Below, in pieces: positions 8,530 through 16,862 of a stretch of DNA of 64,000 bases. The notes below the pieces were generated by a model. The model saw only the letters and a program-made list of their open reading frames with translations, had not been told where the DNA came from and did not search any database. Each line of letters opens with the position of its first letter. Position 1 is the stretch's first letter. The position numbers and the translations under genes were made by a program. Source of the DNA: Fulvivirga ligni (lineage in GTDB: Bacteria > Bacteroidota > Bacteroidia > Cytophagales > Cyclobacteriaceae); NCBI RefSeq assembly GCF_021389935.1, contig NZ_CP089979.1, positions 911,001-975,000 on the forward strand, given 5' to 3'.

Positions 8530-9795
8530 ATGCCTAAGAAAGATCCTTATGCATCCCTAAGGTTCAAGGAATTCAGATACTTCTTAATACTAAGATTTGC
8601 ACTGATATTTGCCTGGGGGATGCAATTTGTCGTTATAGAGTGGGAAGTTTATAGTCTCACCAAAGATCCTTTATCACTCGGACTTATTGGTTTGGCTGAA
8701 GTCATTCCGGCGGTTTCACTAGCGCTATTTGCCGGCCATTACGTCGACAAGCTGGAAAAGCGATCATTACTACAGAAATGTATACTTGGTTTTTTAATCA
8801 TCAGTACTGGCCTATTCTTACTCACGTGGCCATTAGTGAACCAGAATTTTAGCGTTCAGCTCACGCTGATTTTAGTATATGTTCTGGTATTTATTGGGGG
8901 TATTGTTCGCTCCTTTCTTGGACCAACAGTATTTTCTCTCTTCTCTTTAATAATTCCTAAAAAGCATTACCCCAACGGAGCTACTTGGAGCAGTGGTGCC
9001 TGGCAAATGGGAGCTGTACTTGGCCCGGCAGTTGGTGGTCTCACCATTGGCTGGATTGGTGTCCATTGGTCTCTTCTGGTAATTGTAGGTTTTGCATTGA
9101 TAGCCTTCATAGCACTTCTTTTCATTGAGTCTAAGCCTATACTAAATGCGGCTAAGGATGAAGGAGTATTTAAAAGCTTAAAAGAAGGCCTCACTTTCGT
9201 CTTCAAAACAAAGGAAGTTCTTGGGGCCCTTTCACTAGATATGTTCGCGGTGCTGTTTGGTGGTGCCGTGGCTTTGCTTCCAGTATTCGCTCAAGACATC
9301 TTGAAAGTGGGGTCAATGGGCTTTGGGTTTTTAAGAGCGGCACCTGCTGTCGGTTCTTTTCTTACTATTCTTACGGTCACCTATTTTCCTCTAAATAAAA
9401 ATGCTGGCCTTAAACTTTTAGCAGCTGTGTTTGGCTTCGGTCTTTGTATAATCACCTTCGGTATTTCAGAAATTTTCATTGTCAGTTTGGTGGCCCTCTT
9501 CTTTAGCGGAGTTACTGACGGGATTAGTGTGGTTATTCGTCAGACAATTTTACAGCTCAAAACTCCCGACAATATGCGGGGTAGAGTGGCCTCCGTTAAC
9601 AGTATGTTTGTGGGGTCTTCCAATGAGTTGGGGGCATTCGAAAGTGGTGTTACCGCTAAACTCATGGGCGCTGTCACGGCCGTTGTTTTCGGTGGCTCCA
9701 TGACTTGCTTAATTGTACTGGTAACCGGTGTAGTTTCACCTAAAATGAGAAAATTGGACTTCAGTAAAGATCTGGAAGACAATGATTTAGAATAA
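8530..9795 (+). CDS. MFS transporter, EntS-like (MFS_3) efflux family
   Basis: 421 residues with twelve predicted membrane segments. Features of the family are visible: an N-terminal cytoplasmic stretch with F-KEFRYFLILRFA, the loop-2/3 motif GHYVDKLEKRSLL (motif A-like, with Asp and Lys/Arg), and the paired repeat PDNMRGRVASVNSMF in the second half, which is typical of EntS/MFS_3 exporters. Such proteins usually export siderophores, drugs or other small molecules. It lies just upstream of a tetR gene with its own operator; because the operator is between them and the genes are codirectional, control of this transporter by that TetR is possible but not shown. Substrate unknown. Confidence 0.82.
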   Translation: MPKKDPYASLRFKEFRYFLILRFALIFAWGMQFVVIEWEVYSLTKDPLSLGLIGLAEVIPAVSLALFAGHYVDKLEKRSLLQKCILGFLIISTGLFLLTWPLVNQNFSVQLTLILVYVLVFIGGIVRSFLGPTVFSLFSLIIPKKHYPNGATWSSGAWQMGAVLGPAVGGLTIGWIGVHWSLLVIVGFALIAFIALLFIESKPILNAAKDEGVFKSLKEGLTFVFKTKEVLGALSLDMFAVLFGGAVALLPVFAQDILKVGSMGFGFLRAAPAVGSFLTILTVTYFPLNKNAGLKLLAAVFGFGLCIITFGISEIFIVSLVALFFSGVTDGISVVIRQTILQLKTPDNMRGRVASVNSMFVGSSNELGAFESGVTAKLMGAVTAVVFGGSMTCLIVLVTGVVSPKMRKLDFSKDLEDNDLE

Positions 9796-9807
9796 AAATT
9801 CTCCAAC

Positions 9808-9825
9808 TTACTTACTAGTTAGTAA
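9808..9825. promoter_or_regulatory. TetR operator (palindrome)
   Basis: TTACTTACTAGTTAGTAA is an 18-bp palindrome with 16 symmetrical positions, lying just upstream of the -7 element of the tetR gene. Location and symmetry fit an autoregulatory TetR-family operator. Confidence 0.7.
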
Positions 9826-9832
9826 GTTTGTC

Positions 9833-9840
9833 TATATTTG
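9833..9840 (+). promoter_or_regulatory. -7 element (TATATTTG) of the tetR-fabF promoter
   Basis: Exact match to the Bacteroidota -7 consensus TAnnTTTG. With usual spacing, transcription would begin at about 9844-9847, on top of the GTG start at 9845, so the message is probably leaderless. The operator at 9808-9825 lies between the -7 and where a -33 element would be. Confidence 0.65.
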
Positions 9841-9844
9841 TCTC

Positions 9845-10408
9845 GTGAACACTCGAGAAAAGATAGTAAAATTAGCGAGAAGAGAGATTCTGAAGGTAGG
9901 CTACAAAGGCTTTAGTTTCCATGATATTTCTTCTCCCCTTCGTATTAAAAATGCCGCTGTTCATTATTACTTCCCTACCAAAGAAGACCTGGGTCTGGAG
10001 GTGATTGATAATGAGATACAGCGTTTCATTTCCTGGTTTGAAGACATGGCAGACCTCAGTCATTGGCAAAAATTGGAAGCCTTTTTTGAGCTTTATGATG
10101 GCAAGCTTACGGATGAGCAAATGTGTATGGTGGGCAGTTTATGCTCTTCCTATTTTTCTGTAACTGAAAACATTCAGGCTAAACTCAAAGAAATGATGGA
10201 CCATATTAAGAACTGGCTTAGCGGACTTCTCGCCGAAGGAAGCGAGGAGGGTTCATTTAGTTTTATTGGTTCAGCTAATGATAAAGCGCTAGTGATTCTT
10301 ACCAGTCTGGCGGCCGGGGTGCAAATGGCTCGTGCAGTAGATGAAGATTATTTTACCCCCTTAAAACATCAACTAAGATTAGAACTAAATATAAATAGTC
10401 ATGAATAA
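9845..10408 (+). CDS. TetR/AcrR family transcriptional regulator
   Basis: 187 residues starting with GTG. Residues ~1-50 form the TetR HTH: TREKIVKLARREIL, then HDISSPLRIKNAAVHYYFPTKEDL (in parts: FSFHDISSPL; AAVHYYFPTKEDLGLEVID), the hallmark being the HYYFPTKEDL recognition-helix end. The remainder is the helical ligand-binding and dimer domain, which differs between members. The start is fixed because the HTH begins within four residues and the next Met is far inside the domain. The stop overlaps the fabF start by eight bases, so the two genes are cotranscribed. Inference: represses itself and fabF, and perhaps responds to an acyl compound. Ligand unknown. Confidence 0.88.
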   Translation: MNTREKIVKLARREILKVGYKGFSFHDISSPLRIKNAAVHYYFPTKEDLGLEVIDNEIQRFISWFEDMADLSHWQKLEAFFELYDGKLTDEQMCMVGSLCSSYFSVTENIQAKLKEMMDHIKNWLSGLLAEGSEEGSFSFIGSANDKALVILTSLAAGVQMARAVDEDYFTPLKHQLRLELNINSHE

Positions 10409-11648
10409 AAGAGTAGTAATTACAGGCTTAGGTGCGCTCACTCCTATCGGAAATAATGTGAATGACTTCTGGAATAATTTATTAGCAGGAGTAAGTGGAG
10501 CAGGCCCTATCACCAAGTTCGATACAGAACTCTTTAAAACGAAATTTGCATGCGAGCTGAAAGGTCTGAACCTGGAGGAACACTTCGACCGTAAGGAGAT
10601 CAGGAAAAATGATCCTTTTACTTTATACGCATTGATAGCTTCAGAGGAGGCTATGACAGATTCAAAAATTGACCTTGAGGCTACTAATATAGACAGATTC
10701 GGTGTGGTATGGGCATCTGGTAATGGTGGTATCACCACATTTGAAAATGAGGTTCTGGAATATGCTCAATCTGATCGTGGTCCTAGATTCTCACCTTTTT
10801 TCATACCTAAAATATTAGTGGATACTCCTTCTGGTGCTATTGCTTTGAAATATGGTTTAAGAGGTGTGAATTACTGTACAGTTTCTGCCTGTGCATCATC
10901 TACAAGTGCTATAATGGATGCTCTGAACTACATTCGTCTTGGCAAAGCTGATCTTATGCTGGCTGGCGGCTCTGAGGCTCCAATTACCAGATCAGGTATA
11001 GGTGGCTTCGGGTCCATGAAGGCCTTGTCAACCAATAATGATGATTATAAAACAGCTTCAAGACCGTTTGATGTGTCTAGGGATGGCTTCGTAATGGGAG
11101 AAGGCGCAGGTGCACTCATCCTTGAAGAATACGAGCACGCTAAAGCAAGGGGAGCTCATATCTATGCAGAGCTTGTAGGTGCAGGTATGTCTAACGATGC
11201 CTATCACGCCACTGCAACTCATCCTGATGGGTTAGGCGCGCAATTGGCTATCCAAATGGCCTTAGATGAAGCTGGCATAGGTATGCAGGATATAGATTAT
11301 GTAAACCTTCATGCTACTAGCACGCCTGTAGGCGATTCTTCGGAGCTTAATGCCATTCATAATATATCTAAAGGTGATACGGCACACATGCACGTGAGCG
11401 CCACCAAATCAATGACGGGGCACTTACTTGGTGCGGCTGGTGCAGTGGAGGCCATTGCTAGTATAAAGGCCGTTCAAAATGATGTAATTCCACCAACTAT
11501 AAACACTAAGGAAGTTGATTCTGATTTACCTCAGGGGATTAACTTAACACTTGGTGAAAAAGTAGAAAAGAAAGTGAATTATGCTATTAGCAACACCTTT
11601 GGCTTTGGAGGTCATAATGCCATAGCTATATTTAAAAAATACAGCTAA
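10401..11648 (+). CDS. fabF: 3-oxoacyl-ACP synthase, KAS II (FabF) family
   Basis: 415 residues, full length for FabF. The Cys-His-His triad is complete: Cys164 (VSACASS), His304 (NLHATSTPVGD) and His341 (KSMTGHLLGAAGA), with the conserved Lys336. Catalyses condensation of malonyl-ACP with acyl-ACP in fatty acid elongation, in the cytoplasm. Context is unusual: it is not next to acpP but overlaps a tetR gene by eight bases, so this is likely a second, regulated FabF rather than the housekeeping one; a role in membrane adaptation or in a specialised lipid is inference. It converges with the cyclase gene, sharing four bases at the stops. Confidence 0.9.
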   Translation: MNKRVVITGLGALTPIGNNVNDFWNNLLAGVSGAGPITKFDTELFKTKFACELKGLNLEEHFDRKEIRKNDPFTLYALIASEEAMTDSKIDLEATNIDRFGVVWASGNGGITTFENEVLEYAQSDRGPRFSPFFIPKILVDTPSGAIALKYGLRGVNYCTVSACASSTSAIMDALNYIRLGKADLMLAGGSEAPITRSGIGGFGSMKALSTNNDDYKTASRPFDVSRDGFVMGEGAGALILEEYEHAKARGAHIYAELVGAGMSNDAYHATATHPDGLGAQLAIQMALDEAGIGMQDIDYVNLHATSTPVGDSSELNAIHNISKGDTAHMHVSATKSMTGHLLGAAGAVEAIASIKAVQNDVIPPTINTKEVDSDLPQGINLTLGEKVEKKVNYAISNTFGFGGHNAIAIFKKYS

Positions 11649-12778
11649 GCCTCTTTAATAAAAGGCTTTTCTTCATCCACAAACTTGCGAGATACGCTGT
11701 AGATCTTCACGGGCTGCCGCTTACCTCGCAAGTCAATGTTTCCAAGTTCCTCCACTCTAAAATCTCCATCCAGAGGAATTAAAGAAATCAAGCCTTCAGA
11801 TACTAATAGCTTTTTATCAAATTCATTGCATTGTGATTCAATCCTCGAGGTAGTGTTAAGCACATCGCCCGTGAAAATAATATCCTTTTTAAAAGTACCT
11901 ACCTCACCTGTAGTCACTTCCCCACAATGTAATCCGGCTTTGAAAGTAGGAGCCACACCATACTTTTCTAAGTATTTGTGCGCTTTATGCTTTATAATGT
12001 CTTCAATATCAAAGAAACAACGAATACAATTGGCATTTTCAATTCCATATTTCAGTTTCCAGGTAATTACTACCTCATCCCCCACGTACTGATATATTTC
12101 TCCATCTCTCTCTATAATTCCCTTAGTAACGTCCTCAAAAAACCTGTTCAGTAACTTAAAATATCTTTTATGACCAAGTCTTTCAGCAATGGTGGTAGAA
12201 GACTTTAAATCCAAAAACATGAATATTCTATCTTCATTGATTGGCGTATGATACTTGCCTAACAGCGTTTCAAAGAATACGCCTCTACCGTATTTATCAT
12301 TCACTTGAAGTATCACCATGGTAATCGTTGATATAATACTCCAGCAAATTACATTAAGGGCAAAGGCATAGCTGCTCACAAATTCTGTGATGTTGAACCA
12401 TAAATCACCATCAAAATAAGATTCGCCAATAAATACCCAATAGTAGAACACGAATGCACCCATACTTACGATACCAATAATCACCATAAACGATAATAAG
12501 TTGATGATGATTACCATACCTAAAGGTAGTTTCCTAAGCTTATCTTTGAGAAAGAATGTTATGATAGAGCCGCCAATGACACCTCCTATGAGTACCGCGA
12601 AAACATTAGTATATAATGTGGTTTCAAAGTCATAATCATTAAACTCAAAGGCTTGTTGCGAAAGCTTTATCAAATGATTGTAGTACACTATCAGTATACT
12701 TAAAACAATCCAGGCGAACGTGATGAACAGTACCGTTCGAAGCTTGATTTTGGTGTTGTTGGAAATCAGTTTGCTCAC
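11645..12778 (-). CDS. Membrane-anchored class III adenylate/guanylate cyclase (copy 1)
   Basis: 377 residues. Four hydrophobic segments fill residues ~10-160, then a cyclase homology domain at ~175-370. Metal-binding aspartates are present (FLDLKSST and QYVGDEV), as are the purine-side Lys in TFKAGLHCGE and the transition-state Asn/Arg in DVLNTTSR. The position usually Asp or Thr before GD is hydrophobic here, so ATP versus GTP use is not certain. Makes cAMP (or cGMP) at the inner face of the membrane. A close relative is encoded at 16863-17954; both share the linker GKYxTPI. The gene has no obvious operon partner. The 176-base gap upstream of the next gene contains a terminator. Confidence 0.85.
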   Translation of the reverse strand: MSKLISNNTKIKLRTVLFITFAWIVLSILIVYYNHLIKLSQQAFEFNDYDFETTLYTNVFAVLIGGVIGGSIITFFLKDKLRKLPLGMVIIINLLSFMVIIGIVSMGAFVFYYWVFIGESYFDGDLWFNITEFVSSYAFALNVICWSIISTITMVILQVNDKYGRGVFFETLLGKYHTPINEDRIFMFLDLKSSTTIAERLGHKRYFKLLNRFFEDVTKGIIERDGEIYQYVGDEVVITWKLKYGIENANCIRCFFDIEDIIKHKAHKYLEKYGVAPTFKAGLHCGEVTTGEVGTFKKDIIFTGDVLNTTSRIESQCNEFDKKLLVSEGLISLIPLDGDFRVEELGNIDLRGKRQPVKIYSVSRKFVDEEKPFIKEA

Positions 12779-12900
12779 TCTTATTTAAGGTTGAAGTTCC
12801 CTGGCTAAAGATATCATGATTTTAAAAATTTAGCATTAGGAAGTGAATGTCTAATGTTTTTAACGGTCATTTTGTTTTAAATTCATTGAAACTATTACAA

Positions 12901-12934
12901 TAAAAAAGGGCAGTACTCTACATACTGCCCTTTT
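12901..12934 (-). terminator. Hairpin terminator downstream of the DUF4199 gene
   Basis: A 12-bp perfect stem (AAAAGGGCAGTA at 12904-12915 with TACTGCCCTTTT at 12923-12934) and a seven-base loop. Because both arms end in A or T runs it can work in both directions; it lies 20 bases past the stop of the minus-strand DUF4199 gene. Confidence 0.85.
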
Positions 12935-12954
12935 CATGCGTTTAAATTTATGAA

Positions 12955-13422
12955 TTAAGGTATTGGTTTCTCCATTTCTTTCAGATGGCTGTATTTATGG
13001 TATTGCATTAATATAAATGCGGTTAAAATACCTGAAAATGTGCCTTCAAAGAATATCACTCCACCACAAATGAATGGATTTAAGTACTGTCCGAAATATT
13101 CAAATTGCTGAAGTTTACTCATGAACTGAGCATCTGCAAGTAAGTAGAGCGTTACAAAAACAGAAAAAATCAGAAGACCTAAGGCTGCTGTGGCTATTCC
13201 CACACCCAACCCATTAAAATAGGCAAATGTATTTCTGTTATGCATCTTAAAGTGCTTTATAGAGAATAAAACACCCGAAAATAGAATTACATAATTTAGA
13301 GCACGTAGCTCATATACGTAAATCCAACCCGTAAACAACATCAAGAAAAAAAAGATAATGAGTGCAGCGGCTGTAAGCACCCCGTAATGAACACTAACGT
13401 TTTCTAAGTTATGCTTTTTCAT
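12955..13422 (-). CDS. DUF4199 family membrane protein
   Basis: 155 residues with four strongly hydrophobic segments (about residues 13-32, 38-57, 70-95 and 120-140) and short charged ends. The length, the four-helix arrangement and the GxxFSIKHFK-type loop after helix 2 fit DUF4199, a family found mainly in Bacteroidota with no known function. It stands between the cyclase and a beta-barrel gene on the same strand but is separated from each by a terminator, so it is probably transcribed on its own. Moderate confidence in the family name, high in a real integral membrane protein. Confidence 0.75.
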   Translation of the reverse strand: MKKHNLENVSVHYGVLTAAALIIFFFLMLFTGWIYVYELRALNYVILFSGVLFSIKHFKMHNRNTFAYFNGLGVGIATAALGLLIFSVFVTLYLLADAQFMSKLQQFEYFGQYLNPFICGGVIFFEGTFSGILTAFILMQYHKYSHLKEMEKPIP

Positions 13423-13492
13423 GGATACGGTATTTGGTGATACCTCTATAACCGAGAAAACTTAAAAAAGTTCTATATGAGCTTTGTAAAAT

Positions 13493-13525
13493 AAAAAAAG
13501 CTAAGCTCTCGTGAAGCTTAGCTTT
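13493..13525 (-). terminator. Hairpin terminator downstream of the beta-barrel protein gene
   Basis: AAAGCTAAGCT (13497-13507) pairs with AGCTTAGCTTT (13515-13525), loop of seven. The minus-strand product ends in a run of U. It sits 22 bases after the stop of the gene at 13547-14098. Confidence 0.82.
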
Positions 13526-13546
13526 ATATTTTTCAATTGTCTTTTC

Positions 13547-14098
13547 TTAGAAAGAATAAGAAAGACCAAAGTCTAAACCACTGAATCTGTTTCCACTGTA
13601 AACTTCAGCATTAGCAGACCATCTATCATGGAAATACCATCTTGCACCAGCTTGTACTTTTACAAGGGCGCCTGAATCTTCAAAGTCAGGATCATTTCCA
13701 TTATTGTTATCATAATCATCACTCCAAATGGTCGCACCTACAGTTAAACCACCGTAAAGGTCTAATTCGCTAGGTAAGCCACTAATGTGAGAACCATAAT
13801 GGTAATCACCTCTGAACCCTAGGTTAAATATGTTATAATGATACCCATAATTAGTTCCTAAATATCTGTAATCATTACCGTGTCTTCTGTAGCTGATTCT
13901 TGGTCCGATAGTTATTTTATCAGATACTCCGAAGTCTAGACCTCCGTATACAGGTACACCCCAATTAGAGAATCCCACACCAAAGTCTACTTGTTTAAAT
14001 CCATATCCTGGCTCAAATCCCTGAGCCTTTGAGTCTTGCAGGTTAAAGCCGAAAAAAATCAGTGCTATTAAAGCCGTACTTTTTAATACCTTTTTCAT
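13547..14098 (-). CDS. Outer-membrane beta-barrel protein, OmpA/OMP_b-brl-like, 183 residues
   Basis: An N-terminal signal peptide (MKKVLKSTALIALIFFG...DSKAQG) predicts export, with cleavage after SKA-Q or near it. The rest alternates polar and hydrophobic residues, is rich in Gly and Tyr, and ends with an aromatic residue (LDFGLSYSF), as outer-membrane barrels do. About eight beta strands fit the length. It resembles small porin-like barrels of Bacteroidota without known function. Gene is monocistronic, with a terminator behind it. A partial -7-like sequence (TAACTTTA on the minus strand) lies about 35 bases before the start. Confidence 0.78.
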   Translation of the reverse strand: MKKVLKSTALIALIFFGFNLQDSKAQGFEPGYGFKQVDFGVGFSNWGVPVYGGLDFGVSDKITIGPRISYRRHGNDYRYLGTNYGYHYNIFNLGFRGDYHYGSHISGLPSELDLYGGLTVGATIWSDDYDNNNGNDPDFEDSGALVKVQAGARWYFHDRWSANAEVYSGNRFSGLDFGLSYSF

Positions 14099-14259
14099 TG
14101 TGTTTAAAATTGATTATTAATCCAGTATAAAGTTATACTTACAATTCAACGCTTAAATTAAATTATTGTTTTCACTCCTAATCTATTAAGCGTTATTTGA
14201 TGGGTCAAATTTAGTATTAAAAATGAAAATCAAACTATATTTTAATGTCCGGATAAAAT

Positions 14260-16638
14260 TTAAGCAGTTATTCCGACCAATACATCTTTTAGTAGCTCTC
14301 CTTCAAAATCTTTAGCCTTGGCATCAAGATTAATTCCTACTCTTATGGCTTTTAAACCATGAGCCCCCTGAAGTTCTTCTAGCTCTACAAACTCGATGTC
14401 ATCATCAAGATAACCGATGGATTGCAGATACTGAATATAACCAACATACTCGGTAGCCTCCTTCTGCTGAGTGTAAACTATAGCTATTTTTCCTGGCTGA
14501 GTGAGTCTTTCTTCGGTATTTTTTATGAAGGCCTTATCAATCCTCTTTTTAACTATTTCATAGCTAATATTATATGCGCCATCTACATCAAAGTGTTTCT
14601 CGTCTCTTCTAAACTTAATAGATAATGGTTCACCATGAACAAGAATGAGTTGGGTGATGTCTAATTGCTTAGGCAAAGAGCTTTTAAGTTGATTAATATT
14701 TACAGCGATTTCGCACTGAATGATCAGTTGCCATAACCTAAAGTTTCTTAGATAGATTGGGTCAAATTTATGATCCTGCACTAATGAACCTCCCAGGTAA
14801 ATATTATACTCTACGCCATCAGTTTTGTACTTCTCATAATAATGTGGAAAGATCTCCTGAGCATCATGTTCCACCTTGTCCAGGTAGCTGGTTATGTGCT
14901 CATTTATCATAGTTAAGCTTTCTTCAAAATTCTTTCGCTTATCATAAATCACACCCAACTGAGGATCAAGCAACTTCTCGTAGTTTTTAATAATTGGTCT
15001 AAGGAGCTCATCCTTTTTGAAGAAGTTGAAAGTGCTGGCAACTTCTTCCCTCAGAAACTCAAGAATTACTGATTCATCACCAGAATTAAGACCTCTGGAT
15101 ATCTTGTTAATATACTGTTCTACCCTATAATTAATTTCATTTAGGATAGGCATGTTTTTTACCGCTATAATATCCTGAAGTACTTTCTGTACTTGTTTCA
15201 GGTTATTAGTCAAGTCCTGCTGAATAGCATAAGCTCTTTCACCACTGGAGTTTCGAATATCAGCTAAACCATATATAGGATATACCTTTGGGAAAACTAT
15301 GTTATCAAACTTGGCAGGCAAGCCTTTGCGGCGCTTATGCATCAAGTCAAACCCGCTTTCTATAAATTTCCATTCTACCGTTGGGTGAATGGCAGTACAT
15401 TCCTCTTGAATCAACGCTCTTACCTCGGTTTGCATATCAGCCAATACTCTGCGCACTGCTGCTGTAAACATCGGCATAACATTATATAACCTGGAGGCTG
15501 TCAGTGCGTTCAGCTTTCCGGCCTCAGGGCTTCCTAGCTCAATAATTCCTAAAACAAGACCTTCGTGAATAAGCGGTGCTACCACCACATTTTCAATACC
15601 TTTCTTTACAAGTGTACTTTCTATACAGCCGCAGCTCTCATATTCTTTCAGGTCTTCTACAATTACAGGTTTTTTCTCTGTGTAGGCTCTTACATATATG
15701 GAATCTACTAAATGTTCACAGTCAAGATTATCATCTTCTGCTGTCATTACGAAGCTGCTCCAGTTATTTTCACCATAATTAGAAATAATATTATAATTAG
15801 GGTCAAAATAGGATAAGCCCAGCTGCAAGTCAGGCATATTGAAAATAGATCTGATCTTCTCTCTGATTGAAATAAAGCTATCACCATCGGTTACAGCGTT
15901 CTTTTTCAAAAGATCATATTTCACCGCCGAGAGCATTTCTTCTGTAGTTACATCAGTAAGCCTCATTACCGTGAAGCCCTGAAACTCATAATTTTCAGGA
16001 TTAATATGCTTCAACCATAAATCAGTATCATGCATATGGCTGAGGAGCATATTGATGGTTTTTTTATCAATTTCTTTGGGTTGGCCCTTGCTAATAACAT
16101 CTACAAATTGAGTGTTCACATCTATTTTGTAGACCTTTTTTAAGCCAGTTTTTTCATCCGGAATAGTTACCAGGATGGGTTGATCCATTTGTAAATTTGT
16201 GCCATAAAATTTGTTTAGAATATAAATGCATGCCATTGTGATTTTGCCAGTGATAATATCATTGTTAGGCAAATTCGTTGTTAAATCATCCCTTAAACTG
16301 TTAATGGGAAGTAATTTTTGGTAGTTTGGAGTGGCATATACGCCCTCAAAGTTGAAAGGTAAAATAGCAGCGGCTATTTCAGTTTCAATCAAAGCAGGAG
16401 GGAATATAACACTCATGAGTAATCCAATTAGCTCATGATGTTTATCTATAATACTTAAATCTTCAATCGGCTCCCTAAGTTCAGGAGCTTCGGCTAGCAG
16501 ATCTTCAATTTTCTCTGCCAAGAAACCGGAAAATATTTGATTACCTTCCAGGTTAGCTTCCCAATACCGTATCAATCGGGACAAATTGAGTACCGATTTG
16601 AACGGAAAGTTGTGAATATTTGCAAAACAAGACTGCAT
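14260..16638 (-). CDS. Large GAF domain-containing protein (792 residues), unknown function
   Basis: No signal peptide or membrane segment, so cytoplasmic. Residues ~260-400 look like a GAF domain (FDPNYNIISNYG ... ENVVVAPLIHEGLVLGIIELGS), a fold that binds small ligands such as cyclic nucleotides. A possible ligand or metal element, CGCI, lies inside it. The N-terminal ~250 and C-terminal ~390 residues match nothing I recognise; the C-terminal part is largely helical (long runs around NLKQVQKVLQDIIAVKN). It faces a class III cyclase gene across a 224-base divergent region, which suggests, but does not prove, a cyclic-nucleotide signalling link. Conserved in Bacteroidota as far as I recall. 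Confidence 0.72.
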   Translation of the reverse strand: MQSCFANIHNFPFKSVLNLSRLIRYWEANLEGNQIFSGFLAEKIEDLLAEAPELREPIEDLSIIDKHHELIGLLMSVIFPPALIETEIAAAILPFNFEGVYATPNYQKLLPINSLRDDLTTNLPNNDIITGKITMACIYILNKFYGTNLQMDQPILVTIPDEKTGLKKVYKIDVNTQFVDVISKGQPKEIDKKTINMLLSHMHDTDLWLKHINPENYEFQGFTVMRLTDVTTEEMLSAVKYDLLKKNAVTDGDSFISIREKIRSIFNMPDLQLGLSYFDPNYNIISNYGENNWSSFVMTAEDDNLDCEHLVDSIYVRAYTEKKPVIVEDLKEYESCGCIESTLVKKGIENVVVAPLIHEGLVLGIIELGSPEAGKLNALTASRLYNVMPMFTAAVRRVLADMQTEVRALIQEECTAIHPTVEWKFIESGFDLMHKRRKGLPAKFDNIVFPKVYPIYGLADIRNSSGERAYAIQQDLTNNLKQVQKVLQDIIAVKNMPILNEINYRVEQYINKISRGLNSGDESVILEFLREEVASTFNFFKKDELLRPIIKNYEKLLDPQLGVIYDKRKNFEESLTMINEHITSYLDKVEHDAQEIFPHYYEKYKTDGVEYNIYLGGSLVQDHKFDPIYLRNFRLWQLIIQCEIAVNINQLKSSLPKQLDITQLILVHGEPLSIKFRRDEKHFDVDGAYNISYEIVKKRIDKAFIKNTEERLTQPGKIAIVYTQQKEATEYVGYIQYLQSIGYLDDDIEFVELEELQGAHGLKAIRVGINLDAKAKDFEGELLKDVLVGITA

Positions 16639-16862
16639 GGTTAGGTAGTTTGTGTGTATTGAATTAGTTCAACGTTAAATTTTTAATAGAGGTTATTAAT
16701 CTGCTTGGAAAAATAATCTCTTAGTTAATCGTATAATCTATAAGTCGGATGACGACTGATTATATTTTATACACAACCATTTTATTTTTATAAATGGTTC
16801 AATTATTTCTTCATCGGTGATAAATTCTTTTTTCAACACTTTATGTACACTTTTACAGTCTT

